Part shown: piece by piece, positions 1 through 12,030 of the stretch | How positions within the stretch are numbered: position 1 is the first letter of the stretch | Layout: every line of letters starts with the position of its first letter | Origin: Pogostemon cablin | Taxonomy: Eukaryota > Streptophyta > Magnoliopsida > Lamiales > Lamiaceae | DNA length: 64,000 nt | Reading direction: 5' to 3' | NCBI GenBank assembly: GCA_023678885.1 | Contig: CM042985.1 | Span: forward strand, 16,780,465 to 16,844,464 | Notes under the pieces: generated by a model | What the model was told of the DNA's origin: nothing | Database searches by the model: none | What the model saw: the letters and a program-made list of their open reading frames with translations, nothing else | Program-made: the position numbers and the translations under genes

Positions 1-3000
1 TTTTATCTGGTTGAAAGCCAGCAGCTGCTGCATTCTGCCTTGACCCTGCCTGCCACTGCACAGAGCAATTCTGCTTAAGATCACATTATACATTTGCAAT
101 AGTGATGACGAATATTTGCTTTTTATTTCATATTATTGTTTAAAACACAAACAACACACTTGGATAAGTGTAGAACTTTATCAATGCATTATTACAAGCT
201 TCCATAAGAAAACATCTTCAACCGCATAGCCAGAGGAATTGAGGAAAATAAATGAATTCTAGGTTTCCTTCAAAATTAAGCCAGAAATGTAGAAACAAAA
301 TCTGGAATTGCATCTGGGTTTTGGACAAAATTAGATCATAAAAGACAGTAACCACATGAGCTTAGATTAATTCATAGAACTAAATCTGATTTTCTTGTTA
401 TCCGCTCATCCGTCTTTAGGGTAAACGACAGCATGTTCAAGTAAAAGTATGGAGGGAAAAGGAAAAAAAAAACCTTTTAAACTGATGGCAGAAAAACTTT
501 TAAACTGATTTCATTTTAGTATATTTTTCATAATCGCGTTATTTGATTATTAGTAAAACAGTTAAAATTACGTATAACGCTTACCTGATTAGCTAAAGCA
601 TAAGCCATTGCTCGTTCACGCTTAGCAGCTGCGTCCTTCCTTTTCAACAACTTGGCTTGAATTTCTTCAACAGATCCAACACTGTCACACCACCCATCCT
701 GTTTTATGGCAACAAATCAAATGAAAGCAAAGCAATTAGCACTAAATAAAAGACCCAAAGAAATAAGGCAGTTTCTGGATCATGTAATTCTTAGAAATGT
801 CACATAATAGCCCCCATTGGTTTAAAATTTTATATGCATGCAACCTTCCCATGCAAGGCCAAATTAAGAATGGTTTAAATCCAAGTTAAAAACAGTTGGA
901 CACATGTATAACCAAAATACACCATGTATAAATGGGAATTTTTACAATCAAATTGAAGAAAGCACATTAGAGATAGTAACCAATAGGATTTTAATCTTCC
1001 CCACATAGTTGTTAAAGGCGAGAGGCGCAAAGGCCTTGTTGGAGCCTGAGGCGCAAAGGCCTTGTTGGAGCCTGAGGCGCAAGGCGCGCTTGAGGTACAA
1101 GCCACTCTAAACATGTATATTTTCATATATATCCAACTCAACACATAATTGTCCAACTAAATAAAGGTAAAAATAAAAAATAATAATAATAATAATGCAT
1201 AATAACTCATAAATAAATAACATAATCACAAATTAAAAACTCGTGCATCATGTCATAATGTACTTCACAATTCAAGTACTCAACACAAATAGACAATCAC
1301 AAAAAGCAAATAAACAGTCAACTTCCAAGTTTAAGAAAATATCAAATGTCAAAGACTCAAATGGTTACCAATGAGATAAAAATCATAACTATCATGGTCT
1401 ATGGTTCTCCTCATAATCTTCATTCTCTCCTTCACAATCAATTTGATCACTATGTTCATTAAATTCTTACTCTTCATAAAAAATATAGAAAAACAAAAAG
1501 AAAAAAATAAAATAAAATTCAAATTTTGGAAAGGTACCCGAGGCGCCTTTTTCATCAAAAAAGGCGCACTAAGGCGCACAAAGGTGCGTGAACATCAACT
1601 TAAACCCCAAAAAACCAAAAATCCCAGGTGATCATGGCTCTTCGCCTCGCCTAACGCGCGCCTTTAACAACTATGCTTCCCGAACAAGAATGATAATGAA
1701 TAGAATATCATTCACACTACTAACAGTAAACATCCAATTGAGCTTTCCATAATATTAAAAAAAAAAATGTGTTTCATCCAGAAGTTTCCTGCATGGAGGA
1801 TACCATGCTAACCTAAAGCTAAGATGAAGGCTGATGCTACCATAAAATAATGCAAGTATAAAACTAAATCAGTTTATGAGGTTCTGTCTCAACTGTGTTA
1901 TTCTTAAGTATATAGATGCAAATTTCAACTTCCACATTCTCTAAATACCACGCACCATGTCAACAACAATATAGTGGTATGATATAGTCATAACATGTGA
2001 AAGTATATTTTCACTTAAGTTAAATTACTTCGATTTCTTTAACGTGTGCCTCATGTTCAAGTTGTTGATGAAGTTTCTGCTGTGCTGTTTGAGTTTCTAA
2101 CGCCATTCGAACTCGTCTTGCTCGGACACGAGCTTGAACTCTCACTAAAGCTTGCATACAACGGAGCGTTATGGCAGCTTGCTTCCTTACAGCGTGACCC
2201 CTGACAAGTGCTTGAAGTCTAACCAATCCCTTTAAGGCACGCAAAGCTCGTCTAGCCTGATGGACAAATGATAAAAAAAAAAATTAATATCATAAACAAA
2301 TAAAAAAAATACAGCAGTGGAGAATTTATAAAACAGAATTTCTATTAAAGTGAGCCCCTCTAAGAAAGAAAAAAGGAAAGACAATTACTCAAACAGCATA
2401 CACATCACATGTGAACTTCTACAACAACATGCTTACAGTCATATGGGTGCTTATAGAATTTAATATAAAACCTGTGTTTGAATTATGATAACAGAAAAAA
2501 ATAAAAAAAGTTAATATGACAAACTTTCCAAAATCAGAGCAAGATTATATCCAATTCGAGGTTTGACTGCTTTCGTGTCTGGAACATATGGTGGCCAGAC
2601 TACATGGTGTAATGTACTTCTAATTTAAAATTCATAGGATACACAAAGTTGGATTTGAACCTGGATCAACCAAAGAAATATTGATGGACAAGATATCTGA
2701 CATCAGCTATCTCCATAAAGGAAACTATATCAGTGTGAGATTTTTTGATGACAAAATAAATCAGTATATTTAGTACAAGGCTTAGAGAATTTGGATGCAA
2801 ATATACCCCATCAAACTATCCTACGATATTCTGAGGATAAATGCAACAGATGAATTAATAACCAATGAATGTCCCATTCTTTTTTCTTTCAGTTGACGTG
2901 TATTAATTATTTGAAATTCTGCAATATTCTCAAGTTGTTATTTCTAAGCTCTACAGTCAAAATAATTTAAGGGAGATCACACTCAGAAACAAGCACACAT

Positions 3001-4297
3001 ATATACGTAGTGAGAGACTGAGGGAGAGAGAGCAAATCATGAATGATGAAAGGTTCTATCCAGATCGGTGGGAGATCGAGACTAAAGCAGTAAATATAAG
3101 CATACTACTAAGAAATGTAAAAAATGAACTAATATTACCAGAAATCCTCTGAAAGCTGTTTGAATGCGTACTGCTGCCCATTCTTCTCTCACATTTGGTT
3201 GAAACTGAGCTACATTTTGCACCTGAAGTGAAGTAGAAGGGGAGCTAGCTGAATCTGAAACTGACTGGAAATTAGCATCTTTGGTTTCTTCAATTGTTGA
3301 AACCGAGTTTTGATTGAATTCGTTTTCAAGTACACCATTGTCAATCTCAACAGAGTGCTTTCTTCTGTGCTTAATCTTGCCAGTGCTCCCAGATCGCTGC
3401 ATTTTATGACCATTTCACAATACAAATTTATGAAGAGCCAATCAAACTCCATATATTTGGAAATGATATATAAAACTATTATAAGTAGATAAACATATTT
3501 TGAACAGATCACATAATTCATTTTAGCATGGTCACATTCAATGGTGAGCATGGAACAAATATAAAGCTTTATGTATATAAGCATGTGCACATACATACAG
3601 AAACGGACACATGCTTATTAGAGAGATGGACATTGATAATAATTAGTACTCCCTCCGTCCCGCATTATCTTGCACCATTCCTTTGTAAATGGAACAAAGG
3701 AATGGTGCAAGATAATGCAGGACAGAGTGAGTATATCATAATGAGCAGAAAGCAAGAAGCAGGAAGGAGCGGCCAATTGAGAGTAGGAGAACTAGGTATA
3801 AAGTGTATAAAGAGAAAGGGATGGATAAGTAGAGAGTAAAAGATTAAGTAGTAAAAAACGTCCCTTCTTGATAAGCATATACTCTTTGGCCTGATTAAGA
3901 AAGCAAATTATTTTTTTCCCTCAAAACATATAGAACAGAATAAAAATTACCAGAGGATCAAAGAGCATTCTATAATTAAAATACCATCAATTAAATAAAG
4001 TGATGTCACTTATAAAAAAAAAAAGTTAAAGTGAGTAACAGTAATAAACAAATCTTTCTCTACTCATGGGCTATTGAAATGTCTTTGCGCAGCTTCACTC
4101 CCATGTCCCTTTAAATTAGCTCAAATTTGAGAAAGCGGCATCAGAGAGAGAATAGAAAGGAATAATAATTTTAGGAATGTAGATGAGTGATGTAACCACA
4201 AAAGGCCCCCTACATTTTCATTATTCTCTAAAGATTGTGATTTGTCAGATTTCTTCAAACCAAGCAACGCTTTTATCCATTTCTTTGATGCACCCAT
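1..4297 (-). CDS. IQ-domain (IQD) family calmodulin-binding protein, five coding exons visible, 3' part beyond the window
   Basis: Coding exons on the minus strand are 4297-4214, 3396-3139, 2256-2029, 698-585 and 55-1, all joined in phase 0 with GT/AG borders. They give 28+86+76+38 residues plus at least 18 more. The protein starts MGASKKWIKALLGLKKSDKS, the usual IQD N-terminus. The exon 2/3 join makes the first IQ motif (RIQTAFRGFLARRALRALKG), followed by two more IQ-like repeats (LQALVRGHAVRKQA and MQALVRVQARVRARRVR) and DGWCDSVGSVEEIQAKLLKR; exon 5 begins WQAGSRQ. Splitting the first IQ motif by an intron at this point is typical of the family. IQD proteins bind calmodulin and act as scaffolds on microtubules, plasma membrane or in the nucleus; which applies here is not visible. 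The start is the ATG at 4297, just after a probable 5' UTR intron acceptor. The C-terminal part lies left of base 1. The reading frame is open throughout. Confidence 0.93.
1004..1675. mobile_element. hAT-like non-autonomous DNA transposon in an IQD intron
   Basis: The ends are perfect 17-bp terminal inverted repeats, CATAGTTGTTAAAGGCG at 1004-1020 and its complement at 1659-1675. They are flanked by an 8-bp target duplication, CTTCCCCA (996-1003) and CTTCCCGA (1676-1683), with one mismatch. An 8-bp duplication is the hallmark of hAT elements. Subterminal regions are rich in GAGGCGC/AAGGCGC motifs on both sides, as expected for transposase-binding repeats. The 672-bp body has no transposase frame. 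It sits in the intron between coding exons 3 and 4 of the IQD gene. Confidence 0.8.
1022..1073. repeat. Two direct copies of a 26-bp subterminal repeat
   Basis: Two exact tandem copies of a 26-bp unit (1022-1047 and 1048-1073) begin GAGGCGCAAAGGCC. A partial third copy follows (GAGGCGCAAGGCGCGC). They lie just inside the left inverted repeat of the hAT-like element. Confidence 0.9.
3649..3731. mobile_element. Stowaway-like MITE, 83-bp foldback, in an IQD intron
   Basis: The element starts CTCCCTCCGTCC, the Stowaway (Tc1/mariner) terminal sequence, and ends with its complement with a few changes. It is flanked by TA on both sides (3647-3648 and 3732-3733). The two arms are near-perfect complements around a 9-nt centre, so the transcript would fold into a long hairpin. 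It lies in the intron between coding exons 1 and 2. Confidence 0.85.
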
Positions 4298-5100
4298 ATC
4301 TGTCAGACCTGGCACAAAGGAAGGTCAGGTAATCATTTTAACCGAAAGACAATTTAAGACATTTTCTATCCTCTTCAGAAGTGATACCGAGAAAATAACT
4401 AAATAAATAATAAAATAAAATTAATAAGGCAACAGCACGCTGCAGCCAAAGTAAAGGAAAGCAACTGCAGCTTTTCCATGGAATAAGTAGCAGCCATTTT
4501 GTTCTGAAACTACAACCAACACCTCACATTATGCATGTCACCTTAAACCCAAAACATCAGTTAATCATAGAAAGAAGCATATTTTTAGTCCAAGAGTTAC
4601 TGCACTTAAAATGTTTATTTTCAGTAAATAGGCCAGTGATTCCAGAAATAACCAAAAAGATAATATCAATGCTAATATGAAAAAAAAAAGAAATTAGGTA
4701 GATAATAATAAGACCTAGAGAGAAAGAAATCAATTAGCAAGCTTTTCCAATTCACTGCTAGTTCAAGTACATTTTCACAAACCGAACCAAGAGCTCGGAA
4801 ACAAGAATTAACCAAAAAAAAGCCACATTTTCAACTTGAATTACTAGGAGAAACAGCTACAGCTAGAGCGAGTGAAATTCAAGTCGGATCCTCGAGCATC
4901 GCAGAGATGAGTGTGGGTAGACAGCTAACCTTAATGCTGAAGTTTCAAGATTCAACAAAACCGAAATTGGAAGCAATAACTTTGGGATAATGGGGAATTC
5001 ATGAGGAAACAACAGATCTGAAATCAAAATTTGGAAGCGGTGGAGATACTCATCTGTGATGGGAGGTGGATATTCATATGAGAAGTAGAGGATTGGTGTC
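4298..5100 (-). other. 5' leader of the IQD gene with a probable UTR intron
   Basis: Immediately upstream of the ATG the minus strand reads ...CTGACAG/ATATG, a plausible acceptor. A donor AAG/GTTAGC lies at 4930/4929, leaving a non-coding first exon of roughly 4930-5095. The intron between them (about 4299-4929) is AT-rich and shows no coding frame. The transcription start is not certain; 5095 is where gene-like sequence gives way to intergenic AT-rich DNA. A 5' UTR intron of this kind is common in IQD genes. No TATA box is convincing. Confidence 0.55.
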
Positions 5101-5232
5101 GTTGCGATTATCCTCTGGGCCTTAATTTAAGAGGGGTTTGATTTTGTCATGCTCATAAAAAGACGGTGCTTAGGAATCACAGTTGGGCTTTATTACAATT
5201 ACTAGTAATTCTCCTGTGCGTCTTATTATATA

Positions 5233-5508
5233 CCCCTCTCTCCCATAATATTTTTCTCACTTTCCTTATTTGTTTGTCCCACAAAATTTTTCACACCCTA
5301 AAAAAATATCATTTTATCCAACAATCTCAAAAGTTACTTTAATTTCAAATTTGTCACTCCTTTTTCACACACATATCATTACTTTATACTTTTTTATTAC
5401 TTAAAATACTACAATACCCTCCAAAGTCTATAAAGTTAGTCAAAAAGTACAACTTTTCTTAAACAATGTGGAACAGTAAACGTAAAAAATTTTCCAGGAC
5501 GGAGGGAG
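5233..5508. mobile_element. Stowaway-like MITE
   Basis: The right end GGACGGAGGGAG is followed by TA at 5509-5510. The left end CCCCTCTCTCCC is preceded by TA at 5231-5232. The following ATAATATTTTTCTC is mirrored degenerately at the right end. The 276-bp body is AT-rich and non-coding. It lies just upstream of the IQD leader and could affect its promoter, which is inference. Confidence 0.75.
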
Positions 5509-5551
5509 TACTACATAAAACGCACAGCTTATTATATACATAAGAATATTA

Positions 5552-5745
5552 CTCCCTCCGTCCACTTCTTAGATATCCATTTTATTATTCTTGACATCCG
5601 CTTCAAATGTATTTATTTCCCCTATTTAGTAAAAAGTACATAATATGGTCATCACTCCCCTCAAATACAACTACCTACTTTACATATAATAATAATATTC
5701 TACATGCAAAAAACAAATGGATACCTTAAAACTGGACGGAGAGAG
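5552..5745. mobile_element. Stowaway-like MITE
   Basis: This 194-bp element starts CTCCCTCCGTCCA and ends TGGACGGAGAGAG, with flanking TA at 5550-5551 and 5746-5747. The inner arms are also complementary (the TCCATTT side pairs with AAATGGA). Non-coding. Confidence 0.82.
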
Positions 5746-5994
5746 TATTAATTTAGTTTATAATGAAAAGGCAAAGATTTGCACGAAACCTTCTCACGAA
5801 TCTCATTTTGTGAGATGGGTCAAATATTTTCCATATAGCTTGCTCGAATTAGCTTATAGTATCTTCTAAATGAGCGCTGCACCTCAACTAAACTAATCCC
5901 TTTTTTTATGTCGTTATAACTTTTTTTTAATTACACTTTGTTATTTTTATATTTATAAAAACATGTACAGTTTTTTTTAAGAGTAGGTCATGCA

Positions 5995-6216
5995 TGAGAC
6001 CGTCTCACGTGAGACTATTTTATACTTGTTAAAAAAGTTATCACTTTGCTATAAAACGTTATCACTTTCGCTATAAAATGTTATCCCTTTTCATTTATAT
6101 TATAAATTGTTTATGAAATAACATTATCACTTTTTATTAATTTAGTATCACTTTTTCAATATAAAGGTTATCACTTTCTGATCGTCTCATGTAAGCCCTT
6201 ATATGAGACAGTCTCA
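5995..6216. mobile_element. Palindrome-ended MITE-like element
   Basis: Each end carries a self-complementary block, TGAGACCGTCTCA (5995-6007) and TGAGACAGTCTCA (6204-6216). Further inside, the GTGAGAC and GTCTCAT blocks are also mirrored. The centre has degenerate repeats of GTTATCACTTT. No target duplication could be fixed, so the superfamily is open. Confidence 0.45.
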
Positions 6217-6407
6217 CACAAGTTTTTGCCTTTTTTAATTACATTTATATTAATATTCATAAATAAAATAAAGAAAATATTCTTATATACTGTAGTTAAT
6301 ACGGGTCTGGATCTTCTGTGATATTTTAGTGTGACATCTCTTGTAACATTCCGTTGGATCAGTGACACATAAGATAGAGAAGGGAAACTATACCCTAAGT
6401 CAATCAG

Positions 6408-7640
6408 TCAACCCTTGGGGCAAGGGATTGGATTTTTAGCTGCCTCAGAGGCTGTTACATATTCATCTTCCATGGTGGAGTCCACAATGCATTTCTGCTT
6501 TATACTCCTCCATATTATGGCTCCTCCTCCAAGAGTAAACATATAACCCGAGGTGGATTTACTAGCATCCCTATCTGACTGAAAATCCGAATCAGTATAA
6601 CCCAAAGGTAACAAAGTATTTGCCCGATAAACTAGCACATAATCCCTAGTCCTTATCAGGTACTTCAAAATATGGTTTACCGCAGTCTAATGTCCTTGTC
6701 CTGTATTACTTTGATACCTACTGGCCATGCCCACGGCATAACAGATATCCGATCTCGTAAATAGCATAGCATACATGAGGCTTCCTACCACCGAAGCATA
6801 AGGAACCAGCTTCATCTCCTCTATTTCCTGTTGTGTCCTAGGACACATCTCCTTAGACAGGGAATTCCATGCCAGAAGGTAGAAAACATTTCTTGGAATC
6901 TTGCATGCTAAAACAAGCCAGGATTGTATCAATGTATGAAGCTTGGGACAAGTAAAACATTCTTTTCTTGCGATCCCTTATTAATTTGATCCCTAGAATG
7001 TGTCCAGCTTCTCTAAAGTCCTTCATTTCAAACTTCTTTGATAGCCATACCCTAACGCCCGACAATACTTTTACATTGTTTCCAATGAAAATGATATCAT
7101 TCACGTAGAGTACAAGAACTACCACTACATTTCCGTCACACTTCTTATACACACATGATTCATCCGGACATTGAATAAATCAATATGACTAGATTACTTC
7201 ATCAAAACGGATGTTCCATGATCTTGAAGCTTGTTTTAATCCATAAATGGACATATTAAGCTTACAAACAAGATGCTCTTCGCAATTTGCAATAAATCCC
7301 TCTAGTTGCTTCATATAAATGTTTTACACAAGACTTCCATTGAGGAAAGCTATCTTGACATCCATTTGTCATACCTCATAATACATATGAGCAGCAATAG
7401 ATAAAAGAATCCAGATTAACTTAAGTATGGCCACAGGCGAGAAGGTTTCCTCATAATCGATTCCTTCTTTCTGAGTATATCCTTTAGCGAAAAGCCTTGC
7501 TATAAAGGTTTCCATCTTGCCGTCAGATCCTCTTTTTCTTTTATAGACCCACTTGCATCCAATAGCTTTTACACCATTTGGTGGTTCTACAAGATCCCAG
7601 ACTTGATTAGAATACATGGATTCTATTTCAGATTTCATTG
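6408..7640 (-). pseudogene. Copia reverse transcriptase and RNase H, decayed (copy 1)
   Basis: Frames at 7638-7369, 7152-6853, 6932-6687 and 6668-6408 cover the RVT_2 domain and the copia RNase H in order. The start has EIESMYSNQVWDLVEPP and the palm has KGYTQKEGIDYEETFSPVA. The catalytic YVDD box reads YVND (LYVNDIIFIGNN), so an active-site aspartate is lost. RNase H begins with LGYTDSDFQSDRDASKSTSG and stops at ASEAAKNPIPCPKG, losing the C-terminal part that elements C and D still show. Frameshifts and stops separate the blocks. The enzyme cannot be functional. Confidence 0.85.
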
Positions 7641-8606
7641 CCTTTTGCCATGATTGAGCATCTTTATCATGCAGTGCCTCATGGAAATTCCATGGTCGAT
7701 TTCATGTTCATCAGGGACCAAGTCGGATGACTCTCCCAATCCTAGGAATCTCTCAGGTTGTCTCACAACTCTCCCATTATGACGAGGCTCCGCAGGCAAT
7801 TGTGTATCAGGTGTGACATGCGGTGCAGTGTCCAGTGGTATATCCTCTTGTACAGTTGGTATTATATTTGGTGTTTTCCCTCTTACTTTTTCTAGAATAA
7901 TTTTACTCATGGGTTTGTGATTCATAATATAATCCTCTTCCAAAAATCCAGCGTCCGTGCTAACGATCACCTTTTGGTCTTTTGGATTATAAAACAAATC
8001 ACCTTTCGTTCCACTAGGATATCTTATAAACAGACAAACTTCAGTACGTGATTCTGACTTATCAGCATCTGCCTTTAACACATGTGTCTGGGCACCCAAA
8101 TCCGAACATGTTTGAGATTAGGCTTATGCCCTTTCCACAGTTCTGTGGGTATAGAGGCTACCGATTTAGAAGGTACTAAGTTTAAAATGTAAGTCGTTGT
8201 TTCTAAGGCATGTCCCTAGAACGAATTTGGTAATTCTGAATAACTCATCATTGATCTTACCATTTCCATAAGAGTCATGTTCCTTCTTTCCGCTACACCA
8301 TTCTACTGGGGAGTGCCCGTTGCAGACAATTGGGATTCTATTCATTCCTCCGATAAATAATTCGTAAACTCTCTCAGGAGGTATTCGCCACCACGATCAG
8401 ATCGTAGTGTCTTGATATATTTTCCAAGTTATTTTTCCACATCAGCCTTGTACTCTTTGAATTTATCAAAGCACTCAGACGTGCGGCGCATCAAATAAAT
8501 ATATCCCTATCTAGAATAATTGTCAATAAAAGTGACGAAGTATTTATAACCACCTCTTGCCTGGACCGACATAGGACCACATAAATTAGAATGAACCAAT
8601 TCCAAC
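7635..8606 (-). pseudogene. Copia integrase core and linker to RT, decayed (copy 1)
   Basis: The 8099-7635 frame is the segment between integrase and RT, with the typical KGDLFYNPKDQKVIVSTDAGFLEEDY followed by a low-complexity linker. Further upstream on the minus strand (about 8430-8250) the core reads TLRSDRGGEYLLREF and then NGVAERRNMTL, carrying the second catalytic Asp and the Glu of the D,D-35-E triad, with in-frame stops between them. A deletion ending near 8607 removes the N-terminal HHCC part that copy 2 retains. Confidence 0.8.
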
Positions 8607-8639
8607 AAATTAAATTCTTTCTAAAATGACGTACGTGAA

Positions 8640-9571
8640 GACAATTCCTCAAAACAAGAGTTTTATTCCTATTGAAAAATAAATAAATGTCTCCCACTGC
8701 AACAACCGCTACTCTTATAGCATTCCCCCATGAATATGGTAATCTCTCCATTATTAAGCTGTCGGGTTTGATGGAACCCTGCAAAGAATTGCAGACATGG
8801 GGATATAGTAGCTAAGCACGATTCAACAACTAGTATAAAAGACTTATTGTTCATATTCACTTTTAAAATAGGGCAGTCAGCCTTGTAGTGCCCCGACTGC
8901 TTGCATTTGAAGCATATGCCTTAAGGCTTCTTGACTGCACCACTCTTCGTGTTCACTTGGTTCACCGGTACTAAATTTTCTTGCTTCTTCTTATTCCTAC
9001 CGACTTTTGGCCTAGGATGAGGAGCATTTTCAACAACGTGAACTTAAGGAGCTCTACGAAATAGTTCTTCCGCTGCCACAAGTTCTGTCTGAAGTTCCGC
9101 CAATGTATACAAATGTTTGTTCATACCGTAGTTCAAGCGAAACTGCTTAAAACTCCTAGGAAAACTTTGGAGTATGATATCGACTTGGGTTTCCCCATCG
9201 ATTTCAGCTCCAAGAACCTCCAACTCATTGAGTTGGCCCATCATCTTAAGGACATGTTCCCTTACGGAAGTGCTCTCAGCCATTTTAATGTTCATGAGTA
9301 TAGACATGCCCTTTGACCTAGCAGAACGACTCCGGTGCCCTACGAGTTCCCTAAGATTATGCATCATATCATAGGTGGTGTTAATAACTTGATGCTGAGT
9401 CTGAAGTACATTTGACATAGAAGCCAAAATAAAGCACTTAGTCATCCCATCAGCTTTGAGCCACCTATTATAAGCAACTCTGTACTCTTCAGTAGAGTCA
9501 TCAGTAGGTTCCGCAGGACATTTCTCAGTGAGAACAAAGATATAATTTTCAATAGTTAAAACAATGTCCAT
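8640..9571 (-). pseudogene. Copia gag with zinc knuckle and truncated protease (copy 1)
   Basis: The 9571-9044 frame (175 aa) starts MDIVLTIENYIFVLTEKCPAEP and contains the copia gag core (WLKADGMTKCFILASMSNVLQ and LNELEVLGAEIDGETQVDIIL). A stop follows LFRRAP. Beyond it an intact CCHC knuckle, CFKCKQSGHYKADCP, lies near 8930-8890. The protease region runs from SFILVVESCLATISP straight to LQFFAGFHQTRQL, so the catalytic Asp-Thr-Gly present in copy 2 has been deleted. Confidence 0.85.
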
Positions 9572-9809
9572 GTTTCATTTTCAGTCAATATAATTAGTGT
9601 CAGTAAGTTTATGTTCTTTAAGTATAACAGAAAGTCAGTTAAGTGCCATTTGAAAATCCTGAGAATCATAAATAAATAAATAGATCAAACACTTCGAATT
9701 TATCAATTTATATTGATTCCCTCAAAAATAATATAAAATAAAATTCACCAATATCTCAAGTACCGTGAGTCTGCATGCCACGATAGTATGGACGTATACA
9801 AACTCGAAC

Positions 9810-10276
9810 TGTAAATTATAATTAATATTAATTAATTATATTACACATAAGAAAGTGGATAAGAGAGAGAGAAAGGTAGTTATGAAGCGGCAGTTCTTAA
9901 CTCCCATCTTTTGGGAATATATAATACTGCGCCATGCAGTTTTCAAAGACGCTAAAACATTGAGACACGCTGAAGTATTATAGAACGCAGAAGCTGAACA
10001 CAGAACGCTGAGAAGCAGGTTTCTCTCTCGCGGGGTTTTTTCTCTCCTTATTCACATGAAAATCCAGTTTACATATTCTCCAGACTAATACCATATTGTG
10101 AAAACATATCTTTCAACCCTATGTTGAACGATTAATCCAGAGATCACAGTTTAACGTGAGTACCAATCGGTTTGTACATTTTTCTTCCGCTGCAACTTAA
10201 CCCTATGGAGAAAGGTAAGTTTTCTCTCTAGGCATGATTAGAGTTAGTGCTTTTGAGAATGTGAGTTTGTCCAACA
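9810..10276 (+). repeat. 5' LTR of copia A
   Basis: It starts TGTAAATTATAATTAAT and ends TTTGTCCAACA directly before the primer site. The same sequence recurs at 15938-16401 and 22435-22890. Confidence 0.92.
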
Positions 10277-10277
10277 T

Positions 10278-10291
10278 TGGTATTAGAGCCA
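10278..10291 (+). other. tRNA-Met primer-binding site of copia A
   Basis: TGGTATTAGAGCCA matches the complement of the initiator tRNA-Met 3' end (TGGTATCAGAGC) with one difference, one base after the LTR end. Confidence 0.85.
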
Positions 10292-11379
10292 ATGGTTGGT
10301 ACTCCGTATGCTTTTCTGGGACTTGAAAATATTTGATGGTTTTAATATTTTGCCTTTATGATTTAATATGCACATATATGATTCTAGTATTGGTGTTATA
10401 TGATGGTTGTATTATATGACATTGATGGGTCATTAATGTGAGTTTGAGGCAGATTACGTTATTTCCAGTGATTACGAGTGTATGACGCTTTCAATTTTTT
10501 AACACTCTTCAAGGGTTTAATTTTTGTCATTTTTTTGTGCATAGAAAGCATGTTGTAGTAATATCACAGGATAAGCCTCATTGAGAGGAATCCGTCAGTA
10601 TTTATTTTGCATTTTTTGGCCTTATATAACTCAAGATATGATTTTTTTGAAGTTATTTTCGTCATTGGGGCAAATTTGCAAAGTTTCAGAAAGTTTGGGG
10701 TCTATTTTTGAGAATTCGATAAAGGTCAGGGATTTTTTCACAATTAAAACAAAGTTAAGGGTTGACCGGCTCAAACCAACATACATCGGCTCAGATCGGA
10801 CTGAGCGGGCGTGGACTAGACCGTCCCAGGGTCGAACCGAATCGGGTCAGAGCCACAGGCTGCGCTGGCATGTGAAGACCATGTGCCGGAGTATGGTAGA
10901 ACTGGTGTGGTACGTGAAGCTCACGCACCAGTAACCGACAACTATGCGGTGGTGCATGGGTTTAACGCACCGATTGACACCTTTTCTGGCGACGACACGT
11001 GTACCACACACGCCGAGTGCACACCTCCGGCAGCCAGTGCGTGATGGTGCATGGGAGCGCGTGATGGCGCATTGCCGGCACATGGTGGTGCGTGACGGCT
11101 TCAGGTGGTGGTGGCACTTGATGTCATTTTTCGGCAACTTTTTGAAGTTTTCCAGCTAGTTTCGATGCGTGGAGTCTAATGGTGATGTTTTCGAGAGTGT
11201 TTGATGTCATTTTTAGTGTGTATGTGTAGTTATTCTTTATTTTATGACATTTGTTGAATACGAACCTATGGGGTGACTATTTTGGTTGCAATTTTTGATA
11301 ATGATGCACCTTAATATGTCATTTAATTCTAGATTCATGGTGTTGAGTGTTGTTAGAATTGTATAAACTCCTGTAGCCT
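10292..11379 (+). other. Untranslated leader of copia A
   Basis: There is no convincing coding frame. The stretch 10760-11120 is clearly more GC-rich than its surroundings and includes a self-complementary GTGAAGCTCAC region. Downstream (11160-11300) it returns to T-rich, intron-like sequence. The same leader follows the B LTR (22907-24050). Confidence 0.6.
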
Positions 11380-12030
11380 GTGAAAGTGGGAGACAAAGTT
11401 TGTTGGACTGATTCACTTGTGAATATGTCTATTGCATCTTGGAAAGTTGTTTCCATATGCATTAAATGGAGAGGAAATCTATGTGAAAGTATTAAAACTT
11501 TCGCCCAGGTCTCAGGACTGGAAACTTCAAAATACTTATCAAATCCCAGCATAATCCGATCTTTACCTGATCGATGGGAACATTTCAAAGTCAACTTGAC
11601 TCATAATGAAAGCATTAAAACTTTCAATGATGTTGCTCGTCATGTTGAGCTGGAAGATGAGAGGCTCAGAGCCTCAAAGCCTTCTTCTGGGGCCTTCTAT
11701 ACCGGTTCTACTTTCAAGGGAGCTTCGGGCTTTAAAAGAAAAAGGAATTGCAAGAAGGGAAAGAAGAGAAGACGATCTGATGGTAGTGGTGGTAAGCCTG
11801 ACAATAATCCATCAATTAAAACTGACGAACGGAAAAAGGAAAAGAAGCGTGACAAAAAGAATAAGATATATAAAAGCAATATACCATGTTACAATAGTAA
11901 GCTTGGTCATTATGCTCGTGAATGCCCTGCTCCCAGGAGGGACAAGGTAGATTATCTTATTCTATTTTTTGTGAAATTAATGTCTCAAGTATTGTCTTGC
12001 TTACTGACTCTTATCCATTGTGGATTATAG
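11380..12030 (+). pseudogene. Copia gag, N-terminally truncated, with defective zinc knuckle (A)
   Basis: The last two thirds of a 216-aa frame are gag: SLPDRWEHFKVNLTHNESIKTF and DVARHVELEDERL are the conserved C-terminal core. A lysine/arginine-rich stretch follows, then the knuckle CYNSKLGHYARECP. A CCHC knuckle needs C-x2-C-x4-H-x4-C; here the second Cys is Ser and one residue is missing. The same defect is present in copia B. The gag N-terminus is absent; the frame enters from leader sequence near 11480. Confidence 0.85.

Noticed and set aside
875..1631. Short frames on both strands inside the IQD intron
   Set aside because: They fall in the hAT-like element and intron sequence and resemble no protein.
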